The notes: generated from the sequence alone by a model not told the origin. A stretch of 64,000 nt of DNA from Syntrophaceae bacterium UBA6109 (GCA_002428445.1 DIWJ01000074.1:47052-111051); one strand, 5' to 3'. Positions 44,267 to 53,612 are shown, numbered from the stretch's first letter. A program made the numbers and translations.

Positions 44267-45196
44267 TTGACATCCATTTATCATGATCTGGTTGTTTTGG
44301 GTGGAGGCCCCGCGGGTCTGACCGCCGGCCTGTATGCGGCTCGGTCCCGTCTGGACGTTGTATTGCTGGAGGGAAAGGCTTGCGGAGGCCAGCTGATGAC
44401 CTACGAGTCGGTGGAAAACTATCCCGGCTTTCCGGAAGGAATCGAGGCTCCAGAACTGGTTCAGAAGATGGTCGATCAGGCAACAAGATTCGGCCTGAAG
44501 ATCGTGAAGGACCAGGCGCTGTCCGTCAAGATTCATCCGGAAAAACAGGAGAAGACAGTTGTCTTGAAGGATGGAGAGATTCGCTGTAAGGCGATCATCG
44601 TTGCGACCGGGGCTCACGCCCGCAAAATCGACGTGGAAGGCGAGGCAAAGCTTACAGGAAAAGGTGTGTCCTACTGCGCAACCTGTGACGGCGCCTTCTT
44701 CGAGGATTGCATTATTTCCGTCGTCGGCGGAGGGGATCAAGCTGTTGAAGAGGCGATCTACTTAACGAAATTCGGTCGGCAGGTGAACATTATTCACCGG
44801 AGAGACGAATTGCGCGCCACGAAGGTGATCCAGGAGAGGGCCTTCAGCAACCCCAAGATCAAGTTCATCTGGGATACCGTCGTCACAGGAATTCATGGGG
44901 ATGAGTTGGTCGAGCGCGTCACGCTGAAGAACGTGAAAACCGGCGACATTTCGGAAATGGCGACCGACAGCGTATTCGTTTTCGTCGGGACCTTGCCTTC
45001 CTCGGATTTTCTGAACGGCATCGTATCCTTGGACAAGGACGGATTTGTGGTCGTCAACAAGGAAATGGAGACGAGCGTGCCGGGTGTCTATGCAGCAGGG
45101 GATGTTGTCAGCAAGCGCCTGCGGCAGATTTCAGCCTCGGTGGGAGAAGGTGCGACTGCCGCCTTTAACGCAGAGAAGTATTTGGAAGGCATGTAA
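44267..45196 (+). CDS. trxB: Thioredoxin reductase
   Basis: The start is uncertain: a TTG at 44267 sits behind GGGAGAG and gives 309 residues; a TTG at 44252 would add five. The FAD site LGGGPAGLTAGLYAARS, the redox pair VSYCATCDGAF (Cys-Ala-Thr-Cys), the NADPH site VVGGGDQAVEEAI and the C-terminal VPGVYAAGDV are all intact. In grd clusters TrxB reduces thioredoxin, which reduces the selenoprotein GrdA. It is the first GC-richer gene of the operon. Confidence 0.93.
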   Translation: MTSIYHDLVVLGGGPAGLTAGLYAARSRLDVVLLEGKACGGQLMTYESVENYPGFPEGIEAPELVQKMVDQATRFGLKIVKDQALSVKIHPEKQEKTVVLKDGEIRCKAIIVATGAHARKIDVEGEAKLTGKGVSYCATCDGAFFEDCIISVVGGGDQAVEEAIYLTKFGRQVNIIHRRDELRATKVIQERAFSNPKIKFIWDTVVTGIHGDELVERVTLKNVKTGDISEMATDSVFVFVGTLPSSDFLNGIVSLDKDGFVVVNKEMETSVPGVYAAGDVVSKRLRQISASVGEGATAAFNAEKYLEGM

Positions 45197-45215
45197 GCGT
45201 TGTTAAGAATAGAGG

Positions 45216-46760
45216 ATGAACAATATGCCCAACGCAGCGATCAAGAGCACGGTGTACTGTCTGAACCATACGCCTGAACTTGGCATGCATTATGGCACGA
45301 CTCCATACCTGGAGCGTCATGACAAGCCTGATTCTATCTTTCTGTCCAGTTTGCCGAAGTTTATCCAGCCTTACGCGGATGCGACGCGCTACGCTCCCAA
45401 CCTGACGTACATCGGGGCGATGACTTTGAAAGAGTTGGAGGCGCGGCCTCGTCCGTGGCATGCGAACCTTTCGGACGGGCAAACGCGTTTCGGCAAGTAT
45501 GGTGAAATCATGCCCGAGGATGAATTTCTCGGACTGATGGATATTTGTGACGTTTTCGATCTCGTTTGGCTAGAGGCTGGTTTCGCTGCCTCAGCGCGTG
45601 AGAAACTCTCTGCCCATGCAGTTCTTCCGGACGAGGTACTAAAGCGTCTGGAGGCAGGCCGCGAACTATCCATCATTCAGGGTGAGATCACCAAGAACGG
45701 CGCACTCCCCCTATACTTCGGCGGTCAAGTGGTTGGCTGCTGCCGCCGTGGCCACGAGGTGGACGAGTGCCTTTCGGCACATGTCCTTCTGGAGAACATC
45801 GCCAGCAAGGCGGGTGGCTTGTTGGCTCTCTTGCATCTGCTCAAGAACGCCGGTTTGCGTCCTGATGAGGTCGACTTCGTGATCGAATGCTCCGAAGAGG
45901 CAGCGGGCGACATGAACCAGCGAGGCGGTGGCAATTTTGCGAAAGCCATTGCCGAGATCGCCGGCTGTGTAAACGCAAGCGGCCTTGACATCCGCGCTTT
46001 CTGCGCGGCTCCGGTGGATGCGCTCATCACGGGCGCAGCACTCGTCGCTTCCGGTGCCCGCAAGAACGTCATCGTACTGGCCGGCGGTGCAGTGCCTAAG
46101 CTTTTTATGAATTCCCGCGACCATGTAAAGAAAGAGCTTCCAGCCCTGGAAAACTGCCTGGGAAACTTTGCCGTACTTCTGACTCCTGATGATGGAACGA
46201 CACCGGTCATTCGCCTCGACGCGCTGGGGAAACACACGGTCGGAGCCGGGGCTTCACCCCAGGCCGTGACCACGGCCTTGGTTTGGGAACCTCTGCAGAA
46301 GGCGGGCCTGCAGTTTGCGGATGTGGATAAATATGCGGCCGAGCTTCATATTCCTGAAATTACCCTTCCTGCCGGTGCCGGCGATGTTCCCGAGGGCAAC
46401 TTTAAGATGATCGCTGCCCTCGCAGTCCTGAAGGGGCAACTGGAGCGGACGGCCATCAAAGATTTCGTCACCAAACACGGTATCCCGGGTTTTACCCACA
46501 CCCAGGGGCATATCCCATCGGGTGTTCCCTTCCTCGGTCACGCCGTTGACGCCATCGCTTCTGGAGCCATGAGGCGCGCCATGATCATCGGTAAGGGCAG
46601 CCTTTTCCTGGCGAGGATGACCAACCTTTCCGACGGTGCATCTTTCCTGGTGGAGGCATCGTCGGGCAAACCGGCCGGCGGACTTTCTCGTGGTGAAGTG
46701 AAAGACATTTTGCTCGATACGTTGGCGGAGCTGGCCGGTTCCCTGAGGAAAGAAAAGTGA
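45216..46760 (+). CDS. grdC: Glycine reductase complex component C subunit GrdC
   Basis: The 514-residue protein matches GrdC throughout: CLNHTPELGMHYGTTPYLER, FLSSLPKFIQPYADATRYAP, NLTYIGAMTLKELEARPRPW, GFTHTQGHIPSGVPFLGHAV. Component C (GrdC plus GrdD) converts the carboxymethyl-selenoether on GrdA into enzyme-bound acetyl and releases acetyl phosphate. The size is that of known GrdC. The gene is 19 bases after trxB and 10 bases before grdD. Confidence 0.95.
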   Translation: MNNMPNAAIKSTVYCLNHTPELGMHYGTTPYLERHDKPDSIFLSSLPKFIQPYADATRYAPNLTYIGAMTLKELEARPRPWHANLSDGQTRFGKYGEIMPEDEFLGLMDICDVFDLVWLEAGFAASAREKLSAHAVLPDEVLKRLEAGRELSIIQGEITKNGALPLYFGGQVVGCCRRGHEVDECLSAHVLLENIASKAGGLLALLHLLKNAGLRPDEVDFVIECSEEAAGDMNQRGGGNFAKAIAEIAGCVNASGLDIRAFCAAPVDALITGAALVASGARKNVIVLAGGAVPKLFMNSRDHVKKELPALENCLGNFAVLLTPDDGTTPVIRLDALGKHTVGAGASPQAVTTALVWEPLQKAGLQFADVDKYAAELHIPEITLPAGAGDVPEGNFKMIAALAVLKGQLERTAIKDFVTKHGIPGFTHTQGHIPSGVPFLGHAVDAIASGAMRRAMIIGKGSLFLARMTNLSDGASFLVEASSGKPAGGLSRGEVKDILLDTLAELAGSLRKEK

Positions 46761-46770
46761 GGGGCAGCTG

Positions 46771-47919
46771 ATGACGGACAAGCGCAAACTGATCGGCGAT
46801 GTCTTGGCGGAGGTGTTAGAGCAAGCCCGTACGGGCGGCCCCAAGGTCCACGTGGGTATCATGGCAGGGGGAAGCGAACTGGGTACGGAGGAACTTCTGC
46901 GTGGTGCGGTTCTCGCCATGGCGCAGGATTCGCGGCTCCAGGTGGTGGCCATCGGTGCCAGAGTACCCGGGTATGAAAATCTGGAATGGATCGAAACGCC
47001 CGACTGCGGGTCGGACATAGCTGTCGCCATGGAGTCAGCTCTTGCGGACGGCCGGGTTGGCGGGGCTGTGGCACTCCACTACCCCTTTCCTCTGGGTGTG
47101 ACCACCATCGGGCGTGTCCTGACGCCGGCCCGGGGGGAACCCATGCTGATTGCCTCCTCCACCGGAATATCGGCTTCGTCAAGGGCGGAGGCCATGCTGC
47201 GCAATGCCGTGTACGGTATCGCCGTGGCCAAGGCATTCGGCACGGAGAAGCCAACTGTCGGGATTCTGAACGTGGACGGGGCCGTATCGGTTCAGCGTGC
47301 GCTTGTTCAGTTGTCGGAAAACGGCTACAGTATCTATTTCGGAAGCAGTGTGCGGGCCGACGGAGGGGCCCTCCTGCGCGGCAACGACCTCCTGGCGGGC
47401 GCTGTGGACGTCTGCGTGTGCGATACACTCACCGGCAACGTGCTCGTGAAGCTTTTTTCCGCTTTCAACACGGGCGGCGGCTTCGAGGCGCTCGGTTGGG
47501 GATACGGGCCCTCGGTAGGTGAAAATTGGACAAAAATCGTGAGTATCATTTCCCGGGCTTCCGGCGCGCCGGTCATCGCCAACGCCCTCTGTTTTACGTC
47601 GTCTCTTATCCGCGGGCAGTTAGTTTCCTGCGTCGAGAGGGAACTCGCAGCCGCCAAAGCTGCAGGATTGGATGAAATCATCTCCTCGATTGTTTCGAGA
47701 CCGGCAGGCGTGGAAGAGGTGCCAATGCCTCCGCAAAAACCCACCGATTCCGAGATCCATGGCATCGACGTTCTTTCCATTGATGCGGCAGTGAAGGAGC
47801 TCTGGAAAGTTGGCATTTATGCGGAATCAGCGATGGGCTGCACGGGTCCGGTGGTGAAGGTGCCTGGCAGTTTATTGGAAAGATCTGCGGAAGTCTTGAG
47901 GACGGCCGGATATCTGTAA
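46771..47919 (+). CDS. grdD: Glycine reductase complex component C subunit GrdD
   Basis: The 382-residue protein has the GrdD pattern, related to PlsX: VHVGIMAGGSELGTEELLRG, AVALHYPFPLGVTTIGRVLT, LVKLFSAFNTGGGFEALGWG and ESAMGCTGPVVKVPGSLLER. Cys357 in that last motif corresponds to the C-terminal Cys (about 359) reported to carry the acetyl thioester in the Eubacterium acidaminophilum protein. It yields acetyl phosphate with phosphate. It is spaced 10 bases from grdC. Confidence 0.95.
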   Translation: MTDKRKLIGDVLAEVLEQARTGGPKVHVGIMAGGSELGTEELLRGAVLAMAQDSRLQVVAIGARVPGYENLEWIETPDCGSDIAVAMESALADGRVGGAVALHYPFPLGVTTIGRVLTPARGEPMLIASSTGISASSRAEAMLRNAVYGIAVAKAFGTEKPTVGILNVDGAVSVQRALVQLSENGYSIYFGSSVRADGGALLRGNDLLAGAVDVCVCDTLTGNVLVKLFSAFNTGGGFEALGWGYGPSVGENWTKIVSIISRASGAPVIANALCFTSSLIRGQLVSCVERELAAAKAAGLDEIISSIVSRPAGVEEVPMPPQKPTDSEIHGIDVLSIDAAVKELWKVGIYAESAMGCTGPVVKVPGSLLERSAEVLRTAGYL

Positions 47920-47949
47920 CAAGATTAATCTACATTAGGAGAGAAAGTC

Positions 47950-48273
47950 ATGCTGGTTGTAAATGCGGACAATTTTGAAGCGGAAGTTGCGGGGAGCGAA
48001 CAACCGGTGGTGGTAGACCTCTGGGGACCCAAGTGCGCGCCGTGCCTTGCGCTAATGCCCGAGGTCGAGGCCCTGGCTGGGAAATACGCGGGAAAGATCA
48101 AATTTGGCAAGCTCAATGTTATGGAAAACCGCCGTCTTGCCATCGCACTCAAGGTGATGGGTGTTCCCACGTTTCTGTTTTATAGAGGTGGCGAGCAGAG
48201 GGAGCGGATCACGGGTGATCAGGTAACTTTGGAAGCGATCCGCGCTGGAGCGGAACGGCTTCTTTCGGAATAG
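47950..48273 (+). CDS. trxA: Thioredoxin of the grd cluster (GPKCAPC active site)
   Basis: The 107-residue protein is a thioredoxin with active site LWGPKCAPCLALMPEVEAL, which replaces the common WCGPC by KCAPC. That variant (GPKCxPC) is typical of thioredoxins encoded in Gram-positive grd operons. The cis-Pro region is MGVPTFLFYRGG. It would shuttle electrons from TrxB to the selenenyl-sulfide of GrdA. It is followed by grdA 42 bases on. Confidence 0.92.
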   Translation: MLVVNADNFEAEVAGSEQPVVVDLWGPKCAPCLALMPEVEALAGKYAGKIKFGKLNVMENRRLAIALKVMGVPTFLFYRGGEQRERITGDQVTLEAIRAGAERLLSE

Positions 48274-48315
48274 GGCAATACTCAAATTGTAAGGCATTTT
48301 GTGAGGAGGTAAGAG

Positions 48316-48792
48316 ATGGGAAAGTTGTCAGGAAAGAAGTTAATCCTCCTGGGGGAGCGGGACGGAGTTCCCAGCCCCGCCATGGAGGCCTGCTTTGCCG
48401 GAAGCGGAGCTGAGGTGGTTTTTGCGGCCACCGAGTGCTTTGTCTGAACTGCGGCAGGAGCGATGGACCTGCAGAACCAGCAGCGGGTGATCGACGCCGC
48501 CAAGCAATACGGCGCCGAGAACGTGGTTGTGCTGCTCGGTTCTTCGGATGCTGAGGGAGCGGGGATTTATGCCGAAACCGTTACCGCAGGCGATCCGACC
48601 TTTGCAGGACCATTGGCAGGAGTCTCGTTGGGACTCCCCGTGTACCACGTGTTCGATGAAGCCATCAAAGCAGAAGCCGATGCCGGTGTGTGGCAGGAGC
48701 AGGTTGGTATGATGGAAATGGTGCTTGACACCGCAAAATTGGCTGGCTCCGTGGCCGCTATGCGTGATCAACACAGCAAGTTCAAACTGTAA
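48316..48792 (+). CDS. grdA: Selenoprotein A (GrdA), in-frame UGA = Sec44
   Basis: The ATG at 48316 lies behind AGGAGG and reads through a TGA at 48445-48447. It gives 158 residues with the signature [20 protein letters not shown]; Sec44 is three residues after Cys41, as in all GrdA proteins. Other blocks are [40 protein letters not shown] and [17 protein letters not shown]. GrdA carries the carboxymethyl group from component B to component C. Genome tools that stop at TGA would miss it. Confidence 0.96.
48449..48474 (+). promoter_or_regulatory. Possible SECIS element of grdA
   Basis: One base after the UGA a structure of 4 bp (CTGC/GCAG) plus 3 bp (AGG/CCT), with a 3-base bulge and a 9-base loop, can form. 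It is in the right place for a bacterial SECIS, but the stem is short and its fit to the fdhF geometry is poorer than for grdB. Confidence 0.4.
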
Positions 48793-48799
48793 CGGCTTG

Positions 48800-48831
48800 T
48801 CCACGGAACCGCTTCCAGACGGTTCCGTGGA
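48800..48831 (+). terminator. Strong hairpin between grdA and ackA
   Basis: A perfect 12-bp stem (TCCACGGAACCG / CGGTTCCGTGGA) with an 8-base loop starts seven bases after the grdA stop. There is no T run. It may protect the abundant grdA message or reduce read-through into ackA, which has a weak ribosome site. Confidence 0.5.
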
Positions 48832-48983
48832 GTACCGCCCCGTGGGAATTTGCATCCTCCCGAAGCTTTCCGCCGCCCCACCCGGCAACCGCTTTTGAAT
48901 TTGCCGAAACTTCCTCACGGGGAAGCGCACCCGTGATCGGCGGAAACAACCATCCATCGGGAGGTTTCGCAGAAGATATCGAC

Positions 48984-50231
48984 ATGAATATCCTGATCAT
49001 CAATGTGGGCAGTTCATCCGTCAAGTTCACCTGCATGGATCGCGAAGGTTTTTCCGTTCTCGCCTCCGGCGTGATGGAGCGGATCGGTCTGCCGGGGACG
49101 ACCTTCCACTATCGGCGCTGCGGTTCCGACAAGATGGTGCAGGAACTGGACGTCCGGAACGTCGATCAGGCCGTGAAGCTGATCATGTCCCGCCTGTGCG
49201 ACACCGTTGCGGGGGTGATGAAATCTCCGGAGGAGATCACTGCCGTGGGCCATCGCGTCGTCCATGGGGGAGAAAAGATCTCGGCACCGGTGCTCATCGA
49301 CGGCGAAGTAAAGCGTGTGATTGAGGAATGTGTCGAGATCGCCCCGCTGCACAATCCGCCGAATCTCGAAGGCATCCGAGCCTGTGAAGTGGTCTTTCCG
49401 GGCATTCCGCAGGTGGGTGTCTTCGATACGGCATTCCACGCCACCATGCCTTCCCGGGCCTATCTGTACGCCATACCCCTGGAAATCTACCTCAAGGACC
49501 GCGTGCGCCGGTACGGTTTTCACGGCACCAGCCACAAGTACGTCTCCCGCGAGGCGGCCGGTTTTTTTAACCGGGACATTAAGGACCTGAAGATCATCAC
49601 CTGCCATCTTGGCAATGGAAGCAGCATCGCCGCTGTGGATGGAGGCCGCTGCATCGATACCAGCATGGGCTTCACCCCTCTGGAAGGGCTGATGATGGGT
49701 ACGCGTAGTGGCGATGTCGATCCGGCAATCCTCTTTTATCTGATGGACCGCAAGGGGATGACCGCCGCGGAAGTCAGCGAGATGCTCAACAAGAAGAGCG
49801 GTATGCTTGGCCTGGCGGACATCGGGAGCGGCGATTTGAGGGACGTGGAGCAGAGGGTCCTGGAGGGACATGCCCAGGCGAGGATCGCCTTCGATACGTT
49901 CTGTTACCGGATCCGGAAGTATATCGGGGCCTACATGGCCGCGATGGGCGGTGTCGACGCTGTCGTTTTCACGGCGGGGATTGGCGAGAATTCCGACAAA
50001 GTCAGGGCGGCCGTTTGTGGCGGCATGGAGGGGCTGGGAATCGTTCTGGATGAGCAAAAAAATGTCGAACTGAATCGCACCCGCGGGGAAATCAGCCATC
50101 CGGAGAGCAGGGTCAGAGTCCTCATCATTCCCACCAACGAGGAACTGCAGATAGCCCGCGAAACCATGGAAGTGTTGAATGCACATGCGAGGCAGAAGAA
50201 GGTACCTGAACAAACCCGATCAGTTGTGTGA
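48984..50231 (+). CDS. ackA: Acetate kinase
   Basis: The 415-residue protein has the full AckA set: NILIINVGSSSVKF at the start, GHRVVHGGEKI, PLHNPPNLEGIRAC, YGFHGTSHKYVS, HLGNGSSIAAVDGG, GFTPLEGLMMGTRSGDVDP and FTAGIGENSDKVRA. It converts acetyl phosphate and ADP to acetate and ATP, the energy-conserving step after component C. Upstream the ribosome site is weak (start at 48984 is by family length). It closes the cluster. Confidence 0.95.
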   Translation: MNILIINVGSSSVKFTCMDREGFSVLASGVMERIGLPGTTFHYRRCGSDKMVQELDVRNVDQAVKLIMSRLCDTVAGVMKSPEEITAVGHRVVHGGEKISAPVLIDGEVKRVIEECVEIAPLHNPPNLEGIRACEVVFPGIPQVGVFDTAFHATMPSRAYLYAIPLEIYLKDRVRRYGFHGTSHKYVSREAAGFFNRDIKDLKIITCHLGNGSSIAAVDGGRCIDTSMGFTPLEGLMMGTRSGDVDPAILFYLMDRKGMTAAEVSEMLNKKSGMLGLADIGSGDLRDVEQRVLEGHAQARIAFDTFCYRIRKYIGAYMAAMGGVDAVVFTAGIGENSDKVRAAVCGGMEGLGIVLDEQKNVELNRTRGEISHPESRVRVLIIPTNEELQIARETMEVLNAHARQKKVPEQTRSVV

Positions 50232-50530
50232 CAAACAAAGCTGGAAGCGGTCAAGTGTGAAAATGAATTCGGCATGGATGCCTACGTCAAGAAAAAGCAG
50301 CCTTGAACATCAAGAGGCGTACCGCCCTGCATCTCATTATATAGCAGCTTCACCCACTTATCCATCCTCCGTGTCAACGTTGTATGTGGCGTTTGACGCT
50401 GGGGACGGCATCTGGAAGTGGGATGGCACAACCTGGAGTCAGATCACGACCGGCTTTCCGGAAGCCATGGCGGCTTCAGCTTTGGCACTGTATGTAGACT
50501 TTGGGACCGGGCGGGCATCGCCGGAATACT
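50232..50530 (+). pseudogene. Remnant of a WKWDGT-repeat protein
   Basis: Around 50375-50515 one frame encodes TLYVAFDAGDGIWKWDGTTW, SQITTGFPEAM and ALYVDFGTGRA, which looks like one and a half units of a beta-propeller or repeat protein with LYVDFG..GIWKWDGT. There is no start, signal peptide or plausible end; it runs directly into the priA 3' end. It is probably a relic of a larger surface protein. Confidence 0.4.
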
Positions 50531-52969
50531 TTAGAGGAAGTGAACCGGATCGACATCCGCACGGACTTCCAGCCCCGATCCGTCCGCAGCCTTCACGACG
50601 GCCGCCGCAAAGGCGTGGAGGGTGGAGACGTTGCTGCCCTTGAGGAGGATCTGCCAGCGGTAGCGGCCGCGGATCTTGCCGATCGGCGATGCGGCGGGAC
50701 CGCAGATCTCCACCTTCGATGTCCAGCCTTTTGATGCAACAAGCGCCCGTGCCTCGGCGCCGATGCGCAGCGCCGCCTGCTCGCCTGTCTTGCGGTTCAG
50801 GGCGGAGAGGTTGAGGAGGACGATCCGCCGGAAGGGCGGGTAGCCGAGCGCCTCGCGCAGGGCGATCTCCTCCCGGAAGAATCCTTCGAAATCGTGGTCC
50901 TTGGCCCGGAGAACCGCGTAGTGTTCCGGATTGAAGGTCTGGACGATCACCCGGCCGGGGTGGTCCCCCCTGCCGCTCCGGCCCGCTACCTGCGTCAGCA
51001 GCTGGAAAGTCCGCTCCGCGGCCCTGAAATCGGGCAGGTTCAGGGAAATATCCGCCGAAACGATCCCGACCAGCGTTACGCCTGCGTAGTCGTGCCCCTT
51101 GGCGATCATCTGCGTTCCAATTAGGATATCGATCTCACCCTCTGCAAAGGCCCTTAGAATTCCATCGAGTGCGCCTTTCCGGGACGTCGTGTCGCTGTCC
51201 ATCCGCCGGATGCGCGCTTCCGGAAACAGCCGCTTTGCCTCCGCCTCCACCTTCTCCGTCCCGACGCCGTGGCTGCGGATGCTTCCCCCTCCGCAGGCGG
51301 GGCACAGAGGCGGCGCCTTGAGGGTGTAGTCGCAGTAGTGGCATTGCAGCGTGGCGGCGCCGGCATGGTGCGTGAGGGATACGGAGCAGTTGCGGCACTT
51401 GAAGCTGTAGCCGCACTCGAGGCAGACGACGAACGTGGAAAAGCCCCTCCGGTTGAGGAAGAGGAGGGTCTGCCGTCCCGCGGCGAGGGTCTCGCGGATG
51501 GCGTTTTCCAGCACCGGGGAGAAGAGGGCGGGCCCGTCGGGACCCGGCACCGCCCGCGCACCGCGCAGGTCCGCGATTTCGACGGAGGGCATCGGCCGCT
51601 CTTCCACGCGCCGGGGAAGCCGCAGGAGGGCATAGCGTCCTGCCTCCGCGTGGCTGTAGGTCTGGACCGAGGGCGTGGCGGAGCCCAGGACCACCACTGC
51701 TTCCTGCTGCTGGGCCCGGGCGATCGCCATGTCCCGGCCGTTGTAGGGCAGCCGGTCGTCCTGCTTGTAGGAGGTGTCGTGCTCCTCGTCGACGACGATC
51801 AGACGGAGATTGCGCACCGGGGAGAAGAGGGCGGAACGGGCGCCGACGACGATGCGGATCTCTCCGCGCAGGATCTTCCGCCACTGGTCGTAGCGCGACG
51901 TCTTCGGGATGCCGCTGTGCAGGACGGCGATCTCCTCGCCGGCGAAGCGCTCCCGGACGCGGCAGAGGAGCTGCGGCGTGAGGGCGATTTCCGGGACGAG
52001 GTAGATGGCCCCGCCGCCGAGCTTCAGGGTCTCTTCCATCGCCTGGAGGTAGACTTCCGTTTTTCCGCTGCCCGTGACGCCGTGGAGGAGCATGGCGGCA
52101 AACGCGCCGTTTTTCAGGGCCGCGGCGATCCGCAGGCGTGCGGCCTCCTGGTCCTGGTTGAGAACGATGTTTTTCGCGTTCCCGCCGAAGGATGCCGATG
52201 GAGGCGCACAGCGGTAGGTCTCCCGTTCGCAGACGGCGAGGATGCCCCTCTCCGACAGGGTCCGGACGGTCGCGGCGGCGGAAGGGAAGGTCTTGCTCAG
52301 GGCGGACAGGGCGACCGATCCTTCCGCGGCGACGTGTTCCACGAGTTCGCGCTGGCGTTTCGTCAGGCGACCGTCCGTCTCCCGGATCCCCTGCGGAGCG
52401 GAGACCAGCTTTTCCGTCTTCGGCGCGGTGTCGGATTTCGCAAGGCGTTCCTCCACACGGAGAAGTCCCGCGGCCTCCAGGCGGCGGAGTTCGGTGCCGA
52501 TGTCCTTTCCGTCCATCAGGCGCGCGAGTCTTTTCGCGGGGATTCCCCGGGGAGTTCCGGCGAGATGCGCGAGGATCGATTCCTGCACCGGGGAGAGTTT
52601 CCGGCCCGCCGGGGCGGCGACTTTCACGGCCGGCGGCAGGATCCATCGCTCGCTCTTCCTTTCGGTGCCGGCGGGGAGGATTTCGGCCAGGGTCTTGCCC
52701 AGGGGGTAGAGGTAGTAGGAGGATACCCAGCGGTAGAAGCGGAGATCGCGGGCGTCGAAGAGCGGTTCCTCGTCCGGGCATTCGAGGATCTCTTTGGCCT
52801 CGGGGTGATCGGAGGAGGAGGAACGCTCGATCACGAAACCCGTCAGCTTGCGCCTGCCGAAGGGAACCAGCACGCGCTTGCCGATCTTCACCTCTTTGCG
52901 AAGGGTCTCTGGAATGGCGTAAGTGAATGTTTTTTCAGAGGGAATATTGACGGCGACCGTTGCGAACAT
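50531..52969 (-). CDS. priA: Primosomal protein N' (replication restart helicase PriA)
   Basis: The 812-residue protein begins MFATVAVNIPSEKTFTYAIP. It has the N-terminal DNA-binding domain, Walker A (LLHGVTGSGKTEVYLQ), DEEHDTSYKQ box, LGSATPSVQT, the Cys-rich insertion with CLECGYSFKCRNC, CHYCDYTLKAPPLCPACG, and the helicase C-terminus (GTQMIAKGHDYAGVTLVGIV; QVAGRSGRGDHPGRVIVQTF). It reloads DnaB at stalled forks. The start at 52969 is the only ATG with the conserved N-terminus. Confidence 0.95.
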   Translation of the reverse strand: MFATVAVNIPSEKTFTYAIPETLRKEVKIGKRVLVPFGRRKLTGFVIERSSSSDHPEAKEILECPDEEPLFDARDLRFYRWVSSYYLYPLGKTLAEILPAGTERKSERWILPPAVKVAAPAGRKLSPVQESILAHLAGTPRGIPAKRLARLMDGKDIGTELRRLEAAGLLRVEERLAKSDTAPKTEKLVSAPQGIRETDGRLTKRQRELVEHVAAEGSVALSALSKTFPSAAATVRTLSERGILAVCERETYRCAPPSASFGGNAKNIVLNQDQEAARLRIAAALKNGAFAAMLLHGVTGSGKTEVYLQAMEETLKLGGGAIYLVPEIALTPQLLCRVRERFAGEEIAVLHSGIPKTSRYDQWRKILRGEIRIVVGARSALFSPVRNLRLIVVDEEHDTSYKQDDRLPYNGRDMAIARAQQQEAVVVLGSATPSVQTYSHAEAGRYALLRLPRRVEERPMPSVEIADLRGARAVPGPDGPALFSPVLENAIRETLAAGRQTLLFLNRRGFSTFVVCLECGYSFKCRNCSVSLTHHAGAATLQCHYCDYTLKAPPLCPACGGGSIRSHGVGTEKVEAEAKRLFPEARIRRMDSDTTSRKGALDGILRAFAEGEIDILIGTQMIAKGHDYAGVTLVGIVSADISLNLPDFRAAERTFQLLTQVAGRSGRGDHPGRVIVQTFNPEHYAVLRAKDHDFEGFFREEIALREALGYPPFRRIVLLNLSALNRKTGEQAALRIGAEARALVASKGWTSKVEICGPAASPIGKIRGRYRWQILLKGSNVSTLHAFAAAVVKAADGSGLEVRADVDPVHFL

Positions 52970-53116
52970 GATAACCCGCGTCTTCCGGGAGGAATCGATC
53001 AGATCTCCCGGGCGATTTCCCGGGGATGGGGTTGACGTCGGTGGGGAAGGGTGCTGTTGCCGATACGGGACCACGGGCAGGGCCGGATTCCATCCGAAAA
53101 TAGTGCTTGTCCCTGT

Positions 53117-53479
53117 CTAGTCGCCCTTGAGTTTCTCCAGTTTTTCCTGTTTCGTCTTGCAATCGATGCACTGCGTGGTGACGGGGCGCGCCATGAGCCG
53201 CTTCTCCGATATGGGGCCGCCGCACTCCTCGCAGATGCCGAAGGTGCCGTCGTCGATCCGCTTGATGGCTTCTTTCATCTTCTGAATCAGTTTCCGCTCC
53301 CGGTCCCGGATGCGCAGTTCGAAATTGCGGTCCGATTCCAGGGAGGCGCGGTCGTTGGGATCGGGGTAGTTCTCCCGGCCGTCCGTCATCTCGGAAACGG
53401 TCTTCTCCGCTTCGTTCAGAAGCTCGCTGATTCGCTGATTGAGCATGTATCTGAAAAATTGGAGTCTTTCCGGCTTCAT
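53117..53479 (-). CDS. dksA: DksA/TraR-family zinc-finger protein
   Basis: The 120-residue protein has a coiled-coil N-terminal region (FRYMLNQRISELLNEAEKTV, DRERKLIQKMKEAIKRIDDG) and the C4 zinc finger GICEECGGPISEKRL..CIDCK. The acidic tip (DPNDRASLESDRN) fits DksA, which enters the RNA polymerase secondary channel with ppGpp. It reads leftward into priA and is likely expressed independently. Confidence 0.9.
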   Translation of the reverse strand: MKPERLQFFRYMLNQRISELLNEAEKTVSEMTDGRENYPDPNDRASLESDRNFELRIRDRERKLIQKMKEAIKRIDDGTFGICEECGGPISEKRLMARPVTTQCIDCKTKQEKLEKLKGD

Positions 53480-53612
53480 GCCCTGCCATCCCCCCTGTGT
53501 CGGTGAAAATTCATCTAACGGAATTGTACCTCATATAGAAAGAGGCGCCCTATGTCAAGAGAAAAGACCGCAGATCCATCCACCCTTCCGGCGCCCCTTT
53601 CCGGCGGGGAGA

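Noticed and set aside
48463..48792. Separate gene starting at MDLQNQQRV
   Set aside because: It is the second part of grdA after Sec44; the upstream frame and ribosome site at 48316 match GrdA.
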